Positions 61,416 to 64,000 of a stretch of DNA of 64,000 bases are shown here, in pieces. How positions within the stretch are numbered: position 1 is the first letter of the stretch; each line of letters starts with the position of its first letter. Source of the DNA: Sipunculus nudus (taxonomy: Eukaryota; Annelida; Sipuncula; Golfingiida; Sipunculidae). The DNA lies in NCBI GenBank assembly GCA_026874595.1, contig CM049313.1:47626159-47690158 (forward strand), written 5' to 3'. Under the pieces are notes generated by a model. It was given only the letters and a program-made list of their open reading frames with translations, had not been told where the DNA came from and did not search any database. Made by a program: the position numbers and the translations under genes.

Positions 61416-62342
61416 AGTAGAAGAATGAATGGGATTAGATCAGTTACTTTATCACTAAGTGTTTTGTATTTAACCATGAGCTAATATGTATAATCGTAAT
61501 TAAGTGCTGGGGTAGTCTCTGTGATGTGTGTTTACCAGTATATGTATAACTACACATGGGGAATATACTTATAGAGGTATTGTGTATAGCTATCTGTATG
61601 GTTCTGTGGGTCAATATATGTCTATATTTATGTATAGCTTCAGCTCTGATCTAACCTGAACTATTCTTAAAGTCCTTTTTCTTCATGAAGCACTTGCTAT
61701 ACTACAGCATTTTGTGATGTATTGAACTGTTCTCGTTTCATATCATATCACAGACTATATATCTTCACTGCAAATGAAACAAATCTCTCTGCATGATGTT
61801 GTGCCATCTCCAAACAAAATTTGAATACATGTAATTATATTATTCCTGATAGATATCTTATAATGTGTATGTTTGTATCAATTATGCTTCAGTTTAAATG
61901 GGATTTAAGCCTTTGGAATTTCAGACTGCTACACATTTATCAAGATACCATTTTATATTTCTTTTTTTTTAAATTAAATATAAAAATAGTTTGTTTAATA
62001 TAAGATAGATCGAGGGCACTTCAGCAGGTCATTTTTTGTTGTCATGTGCTCCAAGGAAATATCAAACTGTTTGGAGTATATTCATAGACTTATGAGCTTA
62101 TCAATATGTCCTAATTATTTCTTTCTTGAAAAAAGGTATATAACTACTTTATGAAAAAAAAAATATAACAACTTTATGAAAAAAAATCTTATACTTTTAT
62201 AATCACATTTGTGTAAACCATATTATATATTAGTGTGACAATTTCACAAAAGAGGGCACCACAGTCTGAAGCAAGATGCAGCTGATGCTTGGAAGATCTG
62301 GTTATTTAAAATATAAGTACAGAGTATGGAGTGTATGCAGCA

Positions 62343-62995
62343 CAGGTTACATTTGTTACTCATTATAATTACATTTACAAGCTTAGTTATGTAAACTATT
62401 TAACCGACTATTTACAAATAACATTTACAAACTTTCATATTACAGAAACTGTTTAACTGAATATTTTCAAATTATAGTTAAAAGCTTACAGGTAATGATA
62501 TCTATTTAACTAAATATTTGCAAATTGCTGTTACAAGCTTACAGTAAATATTCAACAAAATATTTACAAATTACAGTTACAAGCTTACATGTTACAATAA
62601 CTATTGAACTAAATATTTACATATTACAGTTTCAAGCTTACTGGTTATGGTACCTCTTTAACTTAATATTTACAAATTACAGTTACAAGCTTACATTTAC
62701 AGTAACAATTTAACTGAATATTTACAAATTAAGGTGAAACAAGCTTGCAGTGAATATTTAACAAAATATCTAACAATTTCAGTTACAAGCTTACATGTTA
62801 TGATATATATGGTAACTATTTCACTTAATAATTACAAGTTACAGTTACAAACTAACATGTAACAATAACTGTTTAACTAAATATTTATCAGTAACAGTTG
62901 CAAACTAACATGTTATATGGTAACTATTTAACTGAACATTTACACATTACAGTTACAAGCTTACGTGTTATGGTAACTTTTTAACAGAATATTTA
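62343..62995. repeat. Tandem repeat, unit about 60-70 bp
   Basis: About ten units of the type atatttacaaattacagtta, then caagcttacatgttacagtaactatttaact. The HindIII-like word aagctta marks most units. Units vary in length through small deletions. Confidence 0.9.
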
Positions 62996-64000
62996 CTTGT
63001 CATATGTAACCATTAGGAATGTATAACTATTGATATTGTAAACTTCACATACAGTATATTTTTAAAAATGTAAATATATGTAACCATTTTAAGATAACAT
63101 AAGTGTATCAACACCTTATCTGGAGATTGGGTTACCAAACTCTTTACCAACAAGGGGTACTCATAAAATTTTAAAAAAAATTTAGATTTTTACATATTCT
63201 TTTCAAATGAAAATAAATGTTGATAAGTGAATCCTGATCTGTCTTTAGCATGTTCAGAAAAAGAAGATCTAAAATCTGAGTATAAATTATAGTACACAAA
63301 ACTAATTTATGATTTAAGTACAAATGCAAAGTTTTACATAAAATGGATATTGGAAAAAATTGTGCCTGTACTTTATCAGAGGTCTCCGGGTTGAAAGTTT
63401 TTGAATGTGAGGTTATTTTTCCCCAAGATGAACATGTTTTAAGATTTTTAATCAATTTGTATTGAGACACAGTGGTTGGTAGATATAGAACTCAGGAGTA
63501 CCAGATGTTACAAGGGGATAGTGTACTTTTGTACTCAACAGGACCAGGGTTACCAAGTCCTATTGATTTATTGAAATAATATTAAGTATGTGAAGTATAC
63601 CCAAAGCAGAAATATTTCCATTAGCTAGGGAACAGCAAGGATGCAGTGGTTCTTAAGAAAGAAATGGTTTTCTGAGAGATGTAATGTTTCCTCAGGGGGC
63701 AGAAAAGCTTCTTCTTGATGAAAAAGGTCTTCTGGATGAAAGGATTTCTTGGATTAAAAAAGGTTCTTTTCCAAGGGAGATTTGGAATAACCTTCTGGTC
63801 ATCAGATAGTCTTTACATAGCAATACAAGGTTGAAATATCTAGAAAAACATCAGTACCATTTGCATGTATGGAAGCATACACAGTAAGTGTACACTTTGT
63901 AAGGTTTGGAAAACACATCTTTTGCATGTTTATAATATATGAACATATAATATATGAGCAGAAATTTGAATTTTAAATATACATATGATCTACTCAATTA
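62996..64000. other. Non-coding sequence at the right edge
   Basis: No gene seen. A weak purine-rich repeat of the type aaaggtcttctggatgaaag lies at about 63655-63775. Confidence 0.45.

Larger units (their letters stand above)
34588..64000 (+). other. Long MCTP intron running past the window end
   Basis: After the gtcagt donor no exon of the C2B domain appears, so the intron is at least 29.4 kb unless the 24-base microexon at 59133 is real. Besides the repeats listed separately, 35836-38904, 39657-44067, 44808-45923, 48337-51080, 53142-54821, 54911-56262, 57207-59132, 59157-60092 and 61416-62342 hold only AT-rich sequence with chance frames. The longest of these, 103 codons at 55936-56247, matches nothing I know. 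Confidence 0.7.

Overview
The window looks like a piece of an AT-rich animal genome, most likely a bivalve mollusc. No bacterial-style gene packing is seen. Coding sequence is confined to three short exons separated by introns of up to about 22 kb. The rest is dense with microsatellites, minisatellites and short transposon relics of kinds common in bivalves: satellite-bearing elements with hairpin ends, one ending in gcccc-hairpin sequence; a Penelope-like end; a tRNA-derived SINE; and a LINE 3' end. The organism call rests on recall of these repeat types and is an inference.

The one confident gene lies on the + strand. Exons at 11518-11623, 33577-33799 and 34470-34587 join in frame (106+223+118 = 447 bases, 149 codons; phases 1, 2 and 0). 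They encode the first C2 domain (C2A) and the start of the following linker of an MCTP protein (multiple C2 and transmembrane domain-containing protein). All five expected calcium-binding aspartates are present. The protein start, C2B, C2C and the two membrane segments lie outside the window. A possible 24-base in-frame microexon sits at 59133-59156.

Layout: 1-1790, GC-rich gctgcggg minisatellite and relatives. 3100-4200, the only promoter-like GC island, with ZNF143-like and YY1-like sites. 5830-8500, three adjacent transposon relics (satellite-bearing element, pogo-like TA element, LINE 3' end). 11038-11256, a 22-bp minisatellite just before the first exon. 12785-14174, a 1.4-kb hairpin-ended element with seven 180-bp repeats. 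20-24 kb, a palindromic MITE and a 460-bp satellite-like family. 25-32 kb, hairpin-ended elements, a Penelope-like end, a dispersed repeat and a TA-flanked MITE. 33.5-34.6 kb, the two C2 exons. 34.6-64 kb, a giant intron with minisatellites, a SINE, two paired MITE families and two foldback-like elements.

Nothing here is a clear new cellular system. The most useful leads are (i) elements with unrelated internal satellites but the same acatctagttt 3' terminus, (ii) two foldback-like elements with long TIRs built from GGTCC/GGACC palindromes, (iii) several repeat families present as matched pairs inside one gene, and (iv) the isolated ZNF143/YY1 island.
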